Of a stretch of 64,000 nucleotides of DNA, positions 8,584-17,316 are shown piece by piece (position 1 is the stretch's first letter; every line of letters begins with the position of its first letter). Under the pieces are notes generated by a model. It was not told where the DNA came from and did no database searches. It was given only the letters and a program-made list of their open reading frames with translations. The stretch spans positions 2,053,001 through 2,117,000 of the forward strand of contig NZ_JAATJC010000001.1 in the NCBI RefSeq assembly GCF_011927725.1, read 5' to 3'. Made by a program: the position numbers and the translations under genes. Source of the stretch: Sphingomonas kaistensis (GTDB lineage Bacteria > Pseudomonadota > Alphaproteobacteria > Sphingomonadales > Sphingomonadaceae).

Positions 8584-9365
8584 CGAGCAGGCGCCGCCTT
8601 GTTGAACAAGCGGAAGAAGTTGGCGGTGGTGCTCGCGCCGAGCTCCTCGGGCGAAACCTCGCGCAGCCCGGCCACGAAGGCGGCGGTGTCGGCGACGAAC
8701 GCCGGCTCGCACGGCTTGCCGCGATGGGGCACGGGGGCCAGGAACGGAGAGTCGGTCTCGACCAGCAGGCGGTCTTCGGGAATGGTCTTCGCGACAGCCT
8801 GCAAGTCCTTGGCATTCTTGAAGGTCACGATGCCGGATAGCGAAACGTAAAAGCCGATCTCCAGCCCCCGATCGGCCAGCCACTGGGTTCCGGTGAAGCA
8901 GTGAAGCACCCCCCTCACCCCTCCCCTCGCAGCCTCCTCGGAAAGGATCGCTGCAGTATCCTCCTCAGCGTCGCGGGTATGGATGATGAGCGGCAGATCG
9001 GCCTGCCGCGCCGCGTCGATCTGGGCGCGAAAGCGGGCCTTCTGGCTGTCGCGGTCGGACTTATCGTAATAATAATCGAGCCCGCATTCGCCAATGGCGA
9101 CGACCCGCGGATGCGTCGCAGCCTCGACCAGCGCGGCGGTGCCGAGGTCGGGATGGGCGTCGGCCTCGTGCGGATGGACGCCGATCGAGGCCCAGACGTC
9201 AGCGTGCCGCTCGGTCGCGGCGACAACCTCGGTCCATTCGCGCTGGCGGGTCGAGATGTTCAGGAAGCCCGAAACGCCGCGCCCACGGGCGCTGGCCAGC
9301 ACCTCCTCCTCGCGCTCGACGAGGCCGGGGTAATTCAGGTGGCAATGGCTGTCGATCAGCGTCAC
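8580..9365 (-). CDS. tatD: TatD-family metal-dependent DNase
   Basis: TIM-barrel hydrolase of 261 residues, the normal length for TatD/YcfH. GTG 9365 is chosen because it gives the canonical opening VTLIDSHCHLNYP and overlaps the metG stop by four bases (GTGA). Metal ligands are seen in DSHCHL, GECGLDYYY, PLIIHTRDAEEDT, HCFTG and ETDSPFLAP. The TatD family has 3'-5' exonuclease or DNA-repair roles. The tmk-holB-metG-tatD-MBL order is a familiar conserved string in bacteria, with metG inserted between holB and tatD. Confidence 0.93.
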   Translation of the reverse strand: MTLIDSHCHLNYPGLVEREEEVLASARGRGVSGFLNISTRQREWTEVVAATERHADVWASIGVHPHEADAHPDLGTAALVEAATHPRVVAIGECGLDYYYDKSDRDSQKARFRAQIDAARQADLPLIIHTRDAEEDTAAILSEEAARGGVRGVLHCFTGTQWLADRGLEIGFYVSLSGIVTFKNAKDLQAVAKTIPEDRLLVETDSPFLAPVPHRGKPCEPAFVADTAAFVAGLREVSPEELGASTTANFFRLFNKAAPAR

Positions 9366-10870
9366 GCTGCCTCTCCGTCGGACGCCACCAGTTCCAGCCT
9401 TGGGAAGATTGGGCTGGGCTGCGACAGGCGGCCAGCGGCCCTTCCCTCCGCCAGATAGGCGTCGAGCCGGGCGATCGAACCGGGGACCACCGGCGCGACA
9501 ATGGCGCCGAGCCGCTCGACCACCGCCGCCAGCGTGCCCAGCACCTCGGCCATGCGCGCCGGGTCGGTCTTGCGCAGCGCCCACGGTGCCTGCGCGTCGA
9601 CATAGGCATTGGCGGCGAATACGGCCGCCATCCACGCCTCGAGCCCGGCGGAAAAATCGTAATCGGCGAAACGCGCCTTGGCGCCGTCCTCGGCTTCGGC
9701 GACCTTGGCCAGAAGGGCGGCATCCTCGACCGCATCGCCGGCGGGCGGCACCGCGCCGTCGAGGTTCTTCACGATCATCGAGAAGGTGCGCTGCGCGAGG
9801 TTGCCGAAGCTGTTGGCAAGTTCGGCATTGCAGCGGGTGACGATCGCCTCGTCCGAATAGCTGCCGTCCTGCCCGAAGCTGACTTCGCGCATCAGGAAAT
9901 AGCGCAGGCTGTCGACGCCATAGGTTTCGGCCAGCACCATGGGGTCCACCACGTTGCCGAGGCTCTTCGACATCTTCTCACCGCGGGCGAGGAGGAAACC
10001 GTGCCCGAACAGCGACTTGGGCAAGGGAAGCTTGGCACTCATCAGAAATGCCGGCCAGTAGACTGCGTGGAAACGGACGATGTCCTTGCCGATTAGGTGG
10101 AGGTCCGCGGGCCAGAAGCGGTCGTATTCAGCGCGGTCGTCGGGAAAGCCGACCCCGGTCATGTAGGTGGTGAGCGCGTCGACCCAGACATACATGACGT
10201 GGCCGGGCGAGCCCGGTACCGGCACCCCCCAGTCGAAGCTGGTGCGGCTGACGCTGAGATCCTTGAGCCCGCCTTCGACGAAGCGAACGATCTCGTTGCG
10301 GCGACTCTCGGGACGGATGAAGTCCGGATTGGCCTCGTAATGCGCGAGCAGGCGGTCGGCGTAGGCGGAAAGCTTGAAGAACCAGCTTTCCTCCACCGTC
10401 CACTCGACCGGCGTGCCCTGCGGCGAGAGCTTGTCGCCGCCCTCCCCTGGGATCAGTTCCTTTTCGTCGTAATAAGCTTCGTCACGGACCGAATACCAAC
10501 CTTCGTAGCGGTCGAGGTAAAGGTCGCCATTGGCCTCCATCGCCTTCCACAGCGCGATGCTGGCGGCGTGGTGGCGCTTCTCGGTGGTGCGGACGAACGC
10601 ATCATAGCTGATTGCAAGCCCGTCGCACATCGCACGGAAATGTCCGGACATTTCGTCCGCGAATTCGAGTGTCTCGCGATCCTGGCCGCGGGCGGTCTGG
10701 ACCATCTTCAGGCCATGCTCGTCGGTGCCGGTGACAAGGCGCACGTCGCGGCCCTGCCCGCGCATGAAGCGGGCGATGACATCGGCGGCGATCGCCTCAT
10801 AGGCGTGGCCGATATGCGGGCGGCCATTGGGATAAGCGATGGCGGTGGTGATGTAGAATGGTTCGGACAT
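9362..10870 (-). CDS. metG: Methionyl-tRNA synthetase
   Basis: Charges tRNA-Met. It has 502 residues, the short form. HIGH is at 19-22 and KMSKS at 299-303. The connective region (about 115-160) has no Cys pairs, so this is the zinc-free type, and there is no C-terminal dimerisation domain. The anticodon-binding helical region follows from about residue 350 (RCNAELANSFGNLAQRT). The next gene, tatD, starts inside its stop codon. No T-box or other leader is visible in the 47 bases before the start. Confidence 0.97.
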   Translation of the reverse strand: MSEPFYITTAIAYPNGRPHIGHAYEAIAADVIARFMRGQGRDVRLVTGTDEHGLKMVQTARGQDRETLEFADEMSGHFRAMCDGLAISYDAFVRTTEKRHHAASIALWKAMEANGDLYLDRYEGWYSVRDEAYYDEKELIPGEGGDKLSPQGTPVEWTVEESWFFKLSAYADRLLAHYEANPDFIRPESRRNEIVRFVEGGLKDLSVSRTSFDWGVPVPGSPGHVMYVWVDALTTYMTGVGFPDDRAEYDRFWPADLHLIGKDIVRFHAVYWPAFLMSAKLPLPKSLFGHGFLLARGEKMSKSLGNVVDPMVLAETYGVDSLRYFLMREVSFGQDGSYSDEAIVTRCNAELANSFGNLAQRTFSMIVKNLDGAVPPAGDAVEDAALLAKVAEAEDGAKARFADYDFSAGLEAWMAAVFAANAYVDAQAPWALRKTDPARMAEVLGTLAAVVERLGAIVAPVVPGSIARLDAYLAEGRAAGRLSQPSPIFPRLELVASDGEAA

Positions 10871-10917
10871 GTCGGGAGCGCTTTAGGGGCGCGCGGCCCC
10901 GAGCGGAAGAGCGCGGC

Positions 10918-11895
10918 CTAGCCTTGGGCGACACCGGCCATGATGGTGCCGAGCGCAAACACCGTCGAGGCGGCGTCGAGTGACAGGCGCGGCGCCAGGG
11001 TGGCGGTCTCGCGCGCCTTCTCATAGGCCTCGGCTGCGCGCAGCCGGCGCGGCCCCTCGGACGCACGGGCCTCGGCGGCGAGCATGGGCGGGACCATGTC
11101 TAGGAAAGCGGCATAGCGCGGCGCGGCGGCCTTCAGCGCAAGACTGGACGCCAGCCGTGAGCGACGCATGTTGTCGGGATCGCCCTGGCGGAGGATGGCG
11201 AACGCTTCCTCGGCAATCGGCCCGAGATCCAGTTCGGCATAATCGATCGCACGCCCCGCCGAACCGCCGGCCAGCGGGATCAGGCGGGCGCGCTCGTCAG
11301 CCGAGAGAGCGGGCCGCTCCTCCCGGAGGATGGCATCCATGGACACCGCATCGAGAGAAGCGAAATCGAGCCGACGGCAGCGCGAGCGGATCGTGGGGAG
11401 CAAACGGCCCGGCGAGTGGGAAACCAGCAGGAACAGGCTCTTGGCCGGTGGTTCTTCAAGTGTCTTGAGAAGCGCCTGCGCTGCCTGCGGCTCGAGCTCG
11501 TCCATGCAATCGATGATCGCGACCCGCCAGTCGCCAAGGCTGGGCGCGACGGCGAACAGCTCCTGCAGCTTGCGAACCTGGTCGATGCTGATGCCGCGAC
11601 GCAATTCGCCCTTCTTGGGGCCGGTCTCGTGCGCTTCACGCTTGATCAGGCGGAAGTCGGGGTGGCTGCCGGCGTCGATCAGCCGGACCATCCGGTGGTC
11701 GGGCGGGGTGTCGAGGCCGGGCAGGTCGACCGGCGGGCCGCCGGCCCGGGCCAGGATCCGGCGGGCGGCGGCACGGGCGAAGCTCCCCTTCCCCACGCCA
11801 CGGGGGCCGGCCAGCAACCAGGCATGGTGCAGGCTGCCGCTGTCCATCGCGGCGCGAAAGGAAGCGACTGCGCGGTCCTGCCCGAGAATGCTCAC
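10918..11895 (-). CDS. holB: DNA polymerase III subunit delta'
   Basis: Clamp-loader subunit, 325 residues. The start is GTG 11895 (VSILGQDRAVASF), overlapping the tmk stop as GTGA. The AAA+ Walker A is GPRGVGKGS; conserved delta' blocks are ISIDQVRKLQ, DELEPQAAQALLKTLEEPP and TIRSRCRRL (the SRC motif). The segment after the P-loop, where E. coli delta' carries a four-Cys zinc module, has no Cys cluster here. It is translated together with tmk, a common bacterial pairing. Confidence 0.92.
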   Translation of the reverse strand: MSILGQDRAVASFRAAMDSGSLHHAWLLAGPRGVGKGSFARAAARRILARAGGPPVDLPGLDTPPDHRMVRLIDAGSHPDFRLIKREAHETGPKKGELRRGISIDQVRKLQELFAVAPSLGDWRVAIIDCMDELEPQAAQALLKTLEEPPAKSLFLLVSHSPGRLLPTIRSRCRRLDFASLDAVSMDAILREERPALSADERARLIPLAGGSAGRAIDYAELDLGPIAEEAFAILRQGDPDNMRRSRLASSLALKAAAPRYAAFLDMVPPMLAAEARASEGPRRLRAAEAYEKARETATLAPRLSLDAASTVFALGTIMAGVAQG

Positions 11896-12512
11896 AGCAG
11901 GTCCTCGAGCGCCGCGAGCAGACGTGCGGTGACTTCCTGCGGCGAGCCGGCTGCATCGACCAGATGCACCCGGCGGGGTTCGGCCTCGGCAATCGCCCGG
12001 AACGAGGCCTCCACGGCTAGGTGGTAGCTGCCGGGGCGCCCACCGATGCGGTCGGACTGGTCGCCGTCGCGGGCCAGTGCGCGTTCCGCGCCTTCGGGGT
12101 GGAGCAGGAGCAGGGTGCGGTCGGGGAAGGTGTCGCCGATCCCGAAGGCGTTGATGGCCCGCACCTCGGCGATTCCGAGCCCGCCGGCGCCGCCCTGGTA
12201 GGCAAGCGAACTGTCGAGGAAGCGGTCGGAAATCACCCATTTTCCCGCGAGCAGGGCTGGGCGGATCAGCTTGTCGAGGTGATCGGTGCGGGCGGCGGCG
12301 AACAGCAGCGCCTCGGCGGGCGCGCTCCACCGCTCCTCACCGCCTTCGAGGAGAAGCCGGCGGATCGCTTCCGCGCCTTCGCTGCCGCCGGGCTCACGGG
12401 TGGTGACGACCTCGAGGCCGCGGCCCCGAAGCGCGTCGGCGAGGGCGTGGAGCTGGGTGGTCTTGCCGACCCCCTCCCCGCCTTCGAGCGTGATGAACCG
12501 GCCCTTGGCCAC
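11892..12512 (-). CDS. tmk: Thymidylate kinase
   Basis: Phosphorylates dTMP to dTDP. It has 206 residues. The P-loop is EGGEGVGKTT at 10-19, followed by the TREPGGS dTMP-binding loop (about 39-45) and DRFLDSSLAYQG (about 95-106). The LID carries RDGDQSDR. It starts four bases after the stop of the carboxypeptidase gene, so the two are likely in one transcript, and it overlaps holB. Confidence 0.96.
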   Translation of the reverse strand: MAKGRFITLEGGEGVGKTTQLHALADALRGRGLEVVTTREPGGSEGAEAIRRLLLEGGEERWSAPAEALLFAAARTDHLDKLIRPALLAGKWVISDRFLDSSLAYQGGAGGLGIAEVRAINAFGIGDTFPDRTLLLLHPEGAERALARDGDQSDRIGGRPGSYHLAVEASFRAIAEAEPRRVHLVDAAGSPQEVTARLLAALEDLL

Positions 12513-12516
12513 CGCG

Positions 12517-13689
12517 TCAGGCGAGGCCGACGAGCTGCTTCAGGCCAAGCCAGAGGCGACCGAAGAAGCCTGCTTCATCGACCGCTTCGGCAGCGACCAG
12601 CGGCATGCGCTGCACGGTGCCGTCGGGGGTGGTGACGATCAGCTGCGCGACCTCTGCACCCTTGGCGATCGGGGCCTTGAGCGGTCCATTGTAGGCGATC
12701 CGCAGCTTGGGCTCACCGCCGACGGTGCCGGCGGGATAAGTGACGGCAATGGCACGCGGCGCGACCAGCGGGACTTCGGCGGCATCACCGAGCTGGACCT
12801 TGGCCGAGCCGACCGGGGTGTTGGCGGCGACCAGAGGGCGCGATTGCCAGGCGCCGAAGCCCCAGCTCATCAGCCGGTTCGATTCGCTGATCCGGCCATT
12901 GAAGCTGTCGAGGCCGGCCAGCACCATGACTAGGCGGCGACCGTTCTGTTCGGCCGAGCCGGTGAAGCCGTAACCCGCTTCTTCGGTGTGGCCGGTCTTG
13001 AGCCCGTCGGCGCCGGGCACCACGCCGAGGATCGGGTTGCGGTTGGCCTGGGTGATGTCGCTGCCCGAGCCCAGGGTCTTGCCCCAGGTGAACTTCGGCT
13101 GGCCGTAGAATTGCTTGTAGAGCTTGGGATGCCGCTCGATCGAGGCCCGGGCCAGGATCGCGAGGTCGCGGGCAGTGGTGCTCGTGCAGCCCTCGTCTGG
13201 CCAGCCGGTGGCATTGCAGAAGCGGCTGTTCTTCATGCCCAGCCGCTTGGCGAGCGCATTCATCTGGTTGGCGAACGCTTGTTCCGTCCCGGCAATGCAC
13301 TCGGCGAGGACCACGCTGGCGTCATTGCCGGACAGGGTAACCACCCCATGCAGGAGGTTCTCGACGCTGACCTGCTCGTTCACCGACAGGAACATGGTCG
13401 AGCCGGCGCTGTGCCACTGCTTCCAGGTTTCGGGGCGAACGGTGCACATCTTGGAGAGGGGCAGTTGGCCCGACTTGATCAGCTCGAACGCCACCTCGCT
13501 GGTCATCATCTTGGCCATGGACGCCGGCGGCATCGGTTTGTCGGCGTCCTTGGCGAGGAGCTCGGCGCCCGACGACAGGTCGACGAGATAAGCGACGCGC
13601 GCCGGGGTGTCGAACGGCGGCGCGGCGGCAAAGGCGGCACTGGCGGCGGTGGCGAGGAACAGGGCGGCAAGGGTGCGGGTGCGATTCAT
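12517..13689 (-). CDS. dacC: D-alanyl-D-alanine carboxypeptidase (PBP5/6 family)
   Basis: Periplasmic low-molecular-mass penicillin-binding protein that trims the terminal D-Ala of peptidoglycan stem peptides. It has 390 residues with a signal peptide (cleavage near AFAA-AP, residue 22). The active-site triads are intact: S57-M-A-K60, S120-G-N122 and K231-T-G233. A C-terminal PBP5-type beta domain follows from about residue 285. The last residues form an amphipathic segment (FFGRLWLGLKQLVGLA) suited to membrane association, as in PBP5. The exact paralogue name (dacA, dacC, dacD) cannot be settled from this sequence. Confidence 0.93.
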   Translation of the reverse strand: MNRTRTLAALFLATAASAAFAAAPPFDTPARVAYLVDLSSGAELLAKDADKPMPPASMAKMMTSEVAFELIKSGQLPLSKMCTVRPETWKQWHSAGSTMFLSVNEQVSVENLLHGVVTLSGNDASVVLAECIAGTEQAFANQMNALAKRLGMKNSRFCNATGWPDEGCTSTTARDLAILARASIERHPKLYKQFYGQPKFTWGKTLGSGSDITQANRNPILGVVPGADGLKTGHTEEAGYGFTGSAEQNGRRLVMVLAGLDSFNGRISESNRLMSWGFGAWQSRPLVAANTPVGSAKVQLGDAAEVPLVAPRAIAVTYPAGTVGGEPKLRIAYNGPLKAPIAKGAEVAQLIVTTPDGTVQRMPLVAAEAVDEAGFFGRLWLGLKQLVGLA

Positions 13690-13729
13690 GGCGCCCGTCG
13701 TAGCGGCCCCGGATGGAGGCTTGAAGGCC

Positions 13730-14896
13730 TTATCGCCCCGCCGCGATCCGATCGGCGAGAAGGCCGACCGACAGGGCGTAAAAGTTGGAGCAATTATAGT
13801 CGAGGATGGCGCGATAGTTGCCGGTCAGGAGATAAGCGGTCGCCCCCTGCCCGTCGGGCTCGATCAGGGTCGCCATTTCGCCGTCGGGGAGGCTCCGCCC
13901 GGTCGGCTGGACGCCGAGCTGACGCCATTCGCGAACGGTCAGCCAGCGGCTGTGGCGGCGGAACACCTGCGTGCAGCGCGGCGGCACGAGGCTGGACTGC
14001 AGCGAGGCGCGGTTGAGGGATGCAGGAACGGTGACCGGCACACCCCAGTGAATCCCGGGCTTCCAGCCGGCATCCTGGAGATAGGCGGCGATGGAGGCGA
14101 GGCCGTCCATCTCGCTGTTCCAGATGTTGGCGCTGCCGTCCCCGTCACCGTCGGTGGCGAGGCGCAGCACATTGGACGGCATGAACTGCGGAAAACCGGT
14201 GGCCCCGGCCCAGCTGCCCTTCAGCCGCGAGCGCGGGGTGCCGCGATCGACCAGGCGCAGGGCGGCGATGAACTCTTCCTCGAAGAAGGCGCGGCGGCGG
14301 CCTTCGTAGGCGAGCGTCGCAAGCACCTCCAGAAGGTCGAAATTGCCAGTGATCCGGCCGTAGCTGGTTTCATGGCCGAAGATCGCCATTACCACCTGCG
14401 GCTCGACCCCGAAGCGCTGTTCGAGCCAGGCGAGTTGCGGGGCGTAGGAGCGGAAGCGCGCAGCACCGCGGGTGATGAGATCGGTGGTGACGTGCTGCGC
14501 GCGATAGGGCGCGAAGGGCGGAATCACGCTGCTGTTAGGCGGCCCACCCGGCTGGGCCCGGTCGAGGGCGATGACCCGGGCATTTTGCTGCAGGTAGGGG
14601 ATGACCGCGGCGATGGTGGCCTCGCGCACGCCGGCGGCGCGCGCTGCAACGGTCAGCCGCGACTTATAGGTCTCGAAGCCGGATGAGCGGACCACAGGCG
14701 CGGTCGAGACTGGCCGCAGCATCGGCTCAGGTCGAGGAGCGACCGGCACCGGGGCGGCTTGCGGCGGGGCCGTCGGCAGCGGGGCAAGCGGATCGCGCTC
14801 CTGCATGGCACTTGCCGGCGTCAGCGCCAGCGCGGCCAGACAGACAAGCGAACTGCTCCACCGAAACGCCACGTTGCCCTTGTCCTCCCCATGCAT
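13730..14896 (-). CDS. mltB: MltB-type lytic murein transglycosylase
   Basis: Cleaves the glycan strands of peptidoglycan to 1,6-anhydro products. It has 388 residues with a signal peptide (cleavage after ASA at residue 30) and no lipobox Cys, so it is probably soluble in the periplasm. A Pro-rich linker (about 37-68) leads to the catalytic domain, with the general acid/base Glu176 in IFGHETSYG and the conserved GSWAGATGFPQFMPS. A C-terminal peptidoglycan-binding-like region ends with NCSNFYALSVGLLADRI. It lies 40 bases upstream of the carboxypeptidase gene on the same strand, so the two wall enzymes may be co-expressed. Confidence 0.92.
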   Translation of the reverse strand: MHGEDKGNVAFRWSSSLVCLAALALTPASAMQERDPLAPLPTAPPQAAPVPVAPRPEPMLRPVSTAPVVRSSGFETYKSRLTVAARAAGVREATIAAVIPYLQQNARVIALDRAQPGGPPNSSVIPPFAPYRAQHVTTDLITRGAARFRSYAPQLAWLEQRFGVEPQVVMAIFGHETSYGRITGNFDLLEVLATLAYEGRRRAFFEEEFIAALRLVDRGTPRSRLKGSWAGATGFPQFMPSNVLRLATDGDGDGSANIWNSEMDGLASIAAYLQDAGWKPGIHWGVPVTVPASLNRASLQSSLVPPRCTQVFRRHSRWLTVREWRQLGVQPTGRSLPDGEMATLIEPDGQGATAYLLTGNYRAILDYNCSNFYALSVGLLADRIAAGR

Positions 14897-15003
14897 GCGA
14901 CACCAACGCGCATCGTCCGATGCCGTTCAGACCGCCTTGCGCCAAGCCGTCCCAACGGTCTAGGCGGCGCAAGCTGAACGCGACCAAACCCGGGTTGGTA
15001 CGT

Positions 15004-15093
15004 GGATGGGTGGCCGAGTGGTTTAAGGCAGCGGTCTTGAAAACCGCCGTGGGTGGAAGCTCACCGTGGGTTCGAATCCCACCCCATCCGCCA
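15004..15093 (+). tRNA. tRNA-Ser (anticodon TGA)
   Basis: A seven-pair acceptor stem (GGATGGG at 15004-15010 with CCCATCC at 15083-15089), a discriminator G and an encoded CCA (15091-15093). The anticodon loop CTTGAAA has TGA at 15038-15040, reading UCA codons. A long variable arm (GGGTGGAAGCTCACC) is typical of class II tRNA-Ser. The T loop is TTCGAAT. Confidence 0.97.
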
Positions 15094-15139
15094 GTTCGCC
15101 CCTTCCCTTGCGCTTGCCCTCCGGCAGGGGTTCGGCCAG

Positions 15140-16204
15140 ATGGCGGCAATGGGTGCGCCTGCCGTTTCCGTGCTGATCATCGTCCATAACCGCGCTCACA
15201 CGATCGGCGCGGCGGTGCGCAGCGTCCTGAGGCAGACATTGCGCGATTACGAGCTGGTGGTGGTCGACGACGGCTCGACCGACGGCACCGCGGAGGTCGT
15301 GGCGAGCTTCAAGGATGCACGGCTGCGGCTGGTCAGGACCGCTCCCAACCAAGGCATTCCGCTGGCCCGCAACCGCGCGCTGGAGGAGGCGACCGGCAGG
15401 TATATCGCCTGGCTCGACAGTGACGACCTGTGTCATCCTGTCCGCTTGCGGGTGCAGTACGACTATCTCGAGCGGCATCCGCGCATCGACATGATCGGCA
15501 GCGCGGCCCGCAAGATCCGCGCCGACGGGACCCTGATGAAGGCCGGCCGGGTGCCGTTCCGATCCCATGAGGAGATCCGGGCCCTGCTGCTGTTCCGCTC
15601 CGCGTTCCAGCAGAGCAGCATCTTCGGCCGAGCCGAGGCGATCAAGGCAGTGCCCTACGACCCGGCCTTCCCGGTGTGCGAAGACGTCGACATGTTTGCT
15701 CGCTTCACCGACGATTATTGCGCCGAGAATCTGCCGCGGTTCCTGATCGCGCGGCGGATCCATGCCGGGCAGACCATCCGCAGCAATGTCGAGCGGATCA
15801 TCGATCGCCAGATGATCATCAGCGCGCGCAAGCTGGCGCGGCTGGGGATGGCGCATGACGAGGCGGAACTGCGCAAGCACGTCATTCTTGGCGGGTCGTT
15901 CGGCAATCAGATCAGCGACGAGCTGATCGACTGGTCGGAATGCTGGTTCGAACGGATCTTCGCCGCGAACCGCCGCAACCATTGCTACGAGGAGTCGGCG
16001 CTGAACACGGTGTTCGACCTTATCGTGATGAAGGCTGCTCTTCGCCGGGTGATGAAGAATCCAAGCCGGATCGGGCGGCTGGCCCGGCTCGTCGCCCGCC
16101 ACCCGAGCGGGCTGCTGGCGCTGGGCAAGGACGCGGCCCTGCCGCTGCTTCCGATCAAGGGCTGGCCTTCGGCGGCCGGCCTTCGCCCCTTGCTCAAGGC
16201 ATGA
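15140..16204 (+). CDS. Glycosyltransferase family 2
   Basis: GT-A fold sugar transferase of 354 residues. I place the start at ATG 15140 (MAAMGAPAVSVLII), after AGGGG nine bases upstream; the frame is open upstream but there overlaps the tRNA. Motifs are VVDDGSTDG (43-50) and the metal-binding WLDSDD (91-96). There are no membrane segments, so it works at the cytoplasmic face. The stop overlaps the next ATG. It begins a cassette with a glycerophosphotransferase-like enzyme and a flippase, suggesting assembly and export of a surface glycan. The sugar specificity is unknown. Confidence 0.9.
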   Translation: MAAMGAPAVSVLIIVHNRAHTIGAAVRSVLRQTLRDYELVVVDDGSTDGTAEVVASFKDARLRLVRTAPNQGIPLARNRALEEATGRYIAWLDSDDLCHPVRLRVQYDYLERHPRIDMIGSAARKIRADGTLMKAGRVPFRSHEEIRALLLFRSAFQQSSIFGRAEAIKAVPYDPAFPVCEDVDMFARFTDDYCAENLPRFLIARRIHAGQTIRSNVERIIDRQMIISARKLARLGMAHDEAELRKHVILGGSFGNQISDELIDWSECWFERIFAANRRNHCYEESALNTVFDLIVMKAALRRVMKNPSRIGRLARLVARHPSGLLALGKDAALPLLPIKGWPSAAGLRPLLKA

Positions 16205-17316
16205 GCAAAACCCGGCGCATCGCCTTCCTGTATGTGGGCGGCGTCCACCATGTCGCCCATACCCTGCCGGTTGCCGCTGCGCTGTCGCGGCACGAGGATG
16301 TGGAGGTCAGCGCCTTTTGCGCCGACGCTGCTGTGGAAGCGGAGGTGCGCGGATTGCTTGCGGACTTTCCGGACGCAAGGGTCGATGTGCGGCGACTGAA
16401 GCGTATTGGCCTGCTGGACCGGTTTGGCCGGCCGAGCCTCGCCAAGCTGCCGATGCTGTGGCGAAGCCGGGGATTGCTGCGAAGATTCGACGCGCTGGTG
16501 AGCGCGGAATGCACCACGATCGCGCTTCGCCGGATGGGCGTGACCCGGCCGCTGTTCTTCTGCCAGCCGCACGGGGCGGGCGACCGCGCGATCTCGTTCG
16601 AGCCGCGCTTTCGCCGGTTCGACCGGGTGTTGGTCGCCGGTCCGAAGTCGGCGCGGCGGATGGTGGACAATGGTGTCAGCCCGGACCGCGTCCGCCAGGT
16701 CGGTTACCCCAAGGCCGAATATCTGGCGGACCAGGCGCGCGCGGCGACCCGTCCGTTCGATAACGATCGTCCGACCGTCCTCTACAATCCGCATTTCCGG
16801 GCGGAGCTGTCGTCCCTGGCGCAGGCTCCGGCGATCGTCCGTGCGATCACGGCGGGGTGTGACGTCAATGTGATCGTCGCACCGCATATCCGCGCCTTCG
16901 AGAATGCGTCGGAGGAGGATCTGGACCGCTGGCGGTCGTTGGCAGTGCCCGGGCGGGTCTTGGTCGACACCGGCTCGCCGCGAATGATCGACATGAGCCA
17001 TGTTGCGGTGGCCGATCTCTACCTCGGTGACGTCTCGAGCCAGGTTTATGAATTTCTGCTTCTGAAGCCCCGCCCCTGCCTGTTCATCAATGCCCATGGG
17101 GTGCGCTGGAGCGGCGATCCCGATTACGCCTTCTGGCGGCTTGGCGAGGTGGTCGCACCCGCCGACGTGGTCCCCGGGATCAGAACGGCCCTGGGCGACC
17201 CCGATCGTTTCGTCGAAGCGCAGCGGGCAGCGGTCGCCGAGACGTTCGGTAGCCTGAAGGGTTCGGCGGACCGCTCGGCGGCGGCGATCCTCGCGAGCTT
17301 CGGGGAGCCGCGATGA
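16201..17316 (+). CDS. CDP-glycerol glycerophosphotransferase-like protein
   Basis: Protein of 371 residues with a GT-B style fold. The start ATG 16201 overlaps the previous stop (ATGA). The C-terminal half carries the block DVSSQVYEFLLLKPRPC (about 280-297), like the SS-xxE/D region of TagB/TagF-type glycerophosphotransferases and related teichoic-acid or capsule enzymes; YNPHFRAE (about 195) matches the HP(N/H)-like motif of that group. Teichoic acids are not expected here, so the likely role is transferring a polyol phosphate or related group to a surface glycan. A glycosyltransferase of another family is possible. Confidence 0.7.
   Translation: MSKTRRIAFLYVGGVHHVAHTLPVAAALSRHEDVEVSAFCADAAVEAEVRGLLADFPDARVDVRRLKRIGLLDRFGRPSLAKLPMLWRSRGLLRRFDALVSAECTTIALRRMGVTRPLFFCQPHGAGDRAISFEPRFRRFDRVLVAGPKSARRMVDNGVSPDRVRQVGYPKAEYLADQARAATRPFDNDRPTVLYNPHFRAELSSLAQAPAIVRAITAGCDVNVIVAPHIRAFENASEEDLDRWRSLAVPGRVLVDTGSPRMIDMSHVAVADLYLGDVSSQVYEFLLLKPRPCLFINAHGVRWSGDPDYAFWRLGEVVAPADVVPGIRTALGDPDRFVEAQRAAVAETFGSLKGSADRSAAAILASFGEPR

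Noticed and set aside
15004..15139. Genomic island attachment site at tRNA-Ser
   Set aside because: No integrase, no duplicated tRNA 3' end and no composition change seen.
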